Source: Paracentrotus lividus (Eukaryota > Echinodermata > Echinoidea > Camarodonta > Echinidae). From it: DNA of 64,000 bases. Below are positions 62,341 to 64,000 of the stretch, one piece after another. A program made the translations under genes and the position numbers. The notes beneath the pieces were generated by a model, which saw nothing but the letters and a program-made list of their open reading frames with translations, was not told where the DNA came from and made no database searches. How positions within the stretch are numbered: the first letter of the stretch is position 1; the number at the start of each line of letters is the position of its first letter. Where the stretch lies: contig CALNVZ010000174.1 in the NCBI GenBank assembly GCA_940671915.1, forward strand, positions 3,931,207 through 3,995,206. Direction: 5' to 3'.

Positions 62341-64000
62341 TAGAGTAGAATTGATATGTTCACTCACCTGAAATTAGAATATAATTTTGAAGTTTATCTA
62401 ATTGTCAATTATAATTTCAGTTACCCTATTTGTTAACCTTTTCTTTTATATTTTCCACGGTTCTGCTATAATTAAATGCCTTAAAATATGATTTAGCTCT
62501 TGCAAAAAGTTGAGAAAATTTAAACCAGGCTTTATCATTGTCAGGCACAGAGTATATCAAGAAATAAATCCAACTGAGAACCAACATATTAAACCAATAG
62601 AGAGTGGCATCAGAAAATTAACATTTGCCAAAAGACATTAATTCCTTCATGCACTCGAGAAGTTTAACTGTTTGTAGTTCGACTGCGTGATGCACATGCC
62701 GAAAACAAGTGCAAAAAGTAGAATATATGGGAAATACTTTTTAATTTGGCATTACTTGATTTGTAAAATTCTATAGTTTAGACATTTTTATAGATTACAT
62801 ATACAGTCAGAAAGCATCCAGTCCACTAATGGAAACACAGAAGAAACAGCCATTTTGGCACCAAAATAATCACCAGTCTGCCATTGGGATGTTATCCTCC
62901 TATAAAGTCATCTCTGTATCCGCACCTCTGTCTTTGCTCCATCTCTCTTACCTCAGGATGTATTCCGAGCCACATCTTATGATGGATGATGCACATTAAT
63001 CTGTATGAGTAGCATGCCAAAACTGAACCATCAATCTCAAAACTTGGAAAGCATCCCACATCTCCCATGGATACTTAGAACCATCGTCTCCAAAAATAGC
63101 CAGTTGAAAACACTGCCCCCAACGTGAACGCGGAGATAGGAAATGAGAAATGACACTAAAACTTGAGAGAGGAGAGGGAGAATCAATCATCGTTCTTGCT
63201 GTTTTTATGTCTTATGTGGCATCTTGAAAAGGGCAAAACATCTTCCTTTTCTTCTGATCAGGGTGGTGCTTGTTTGTTGCAAAGGCAATTTCACAATGAT
63301 ATAGATGCCTAGAGCAATCAACACAGATCCTCTGCAAAGGACAGTATTTCTTGGACAGGCAAGCTTAGAATCTGATAGGCAAATAATATAGAATGAAGGG
63401 GAAATATTACTATGTCCATCTCCAGTACAATACAATTTCCTGTTTATGGAAACAAACATACAGTATTTGTATTTGAGAGCTTCAGGGTTAATTTAAGGAT
63501 ATTTCTTTATTTGTATTTAATCTGAAAATGTTGGAAATTGACAAGTTTACTTATGAAAACTTTTGGACTGGTTTTTCTTGTTTGTGTCCTACCCTCTTCC
63601 TGTTCAAAGTCAATTAACGTTGTCCCATATCCTGTGTATACGCAAAAAGTATTGTTGTTTATAGAAAAATGGCAGTGATGAATAAGGGAAGACAGGCAAA
63701 CTAGAGAGTAGAATACTGAACACTTTTAGGCATTGTTTTAAAAGCCTTTTTGTTAGAGAATTGAAAGAGGTTTTATGCATTGCTTGATTCTCAGGGTTTC
63801 AGTAAATAAAACAATAACCCTGAAATGATATCCATATTTGTTGGCTTCCAAGGCTTTCAAAGCTGAGTGAGATTCAGTCTAAAATGGATTTCTGAAAACA
63901 AACCAAATCAGGTTGATGGAAATGTTCTAAATGTAACATGGATTTTCCAAATAGGACTGAACAAAAAATAGCATCTGAAAACAGACAGGATCGAGCGAAC
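62341..64000. other. AT-rich non-coding stretch to window end
   Basis: Clean sequence. Two minus frames (62996-63190, 64 codons; 63205-63459, 84 codons) lie close together but show no known domain and no clear splice sites. Nothing else could be supported. Confidence 0.5.

Noticed and set aside
1..64000. CRISPR arrays, rRNA or tRNA genes, bacterial operons
   Set aside because: No regularly spaced short direct repeats with unique spacers, no tRNA A/B-box arrangement with a cloverleaf, and no rRNA core sequence were recognised; all content is eukaryotic in character.

Overview
The window looks like draft-assembly DNA from a marine invertebrate animal. The features are AT-rich, intron-like sequence, GA/TC microsatellites, TA-flanked MITEs, a DIRS-type retrotransposon, and two Roundabout-like immunoglobulin exons separated by about 8 kb. 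A sea urchin or another echinoderm fits best, but that is an inference. Nothing prokaryotic is present: there are no operons, and nearly all of the open frames are short chance ORFs.

Layout. 1-10550 is AT-rich non-coding DNA with microsatellites and a diverged three-copy repeat. 10552-22385 is a LINE 3' tail followed by DIRS-type material. A clean left terminal repeat is followed by an indel-riddled internal region (gag-like, reverse transcriptase, RNase H), then a clean inverted right terminal repeat, a 25-base N gap, and a second noisy copy of the 5' part of the element. The host/element junction appears twice, once clean and once noisy, which points to low-accuracy gap filling at least as strongly as to a real tandem insertion. 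22386-42487 is AT-rich DNA. It contains a more complex block at 24550-27120 (possibly upstream exon or UTR sequence), GA/TC tracts, a 438-bp MITE-like inverted repeat and a 63-bp minisatellite.

42488-51023 holds the only convincing host gene fragment. Two plus-strand exons with good splice sites together encode one Ig domain closely resembling Ig1 of Robo axon-guidance receptors. The second exon has an in-frame stop and several small indels. The first exon's splice donor runs straight into a 17-bp minisatellite whose units resemble the donor itself. The intron carries an inverted pair of 203-bp MITEs and a nearly palindromic 316-bp MITE. Downstream are a 1.3-kb TA-flanked element full of TTGGTTAAA-type motifs (53954-55255), a texturally odd block at 57080-62340 that I cannot identify, and AT-rich sequence to the end.

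No rRNA, tRNA or CRISPR array was recognised, and no complete protein-coding gene is contained in the window. I did not find a convincing new multi-gene system. The most interesting signals are the donor-derived minisatellite, the palindromic MITEs, the motif-dense 1.3-kb element and the duplicated DIRS junction.
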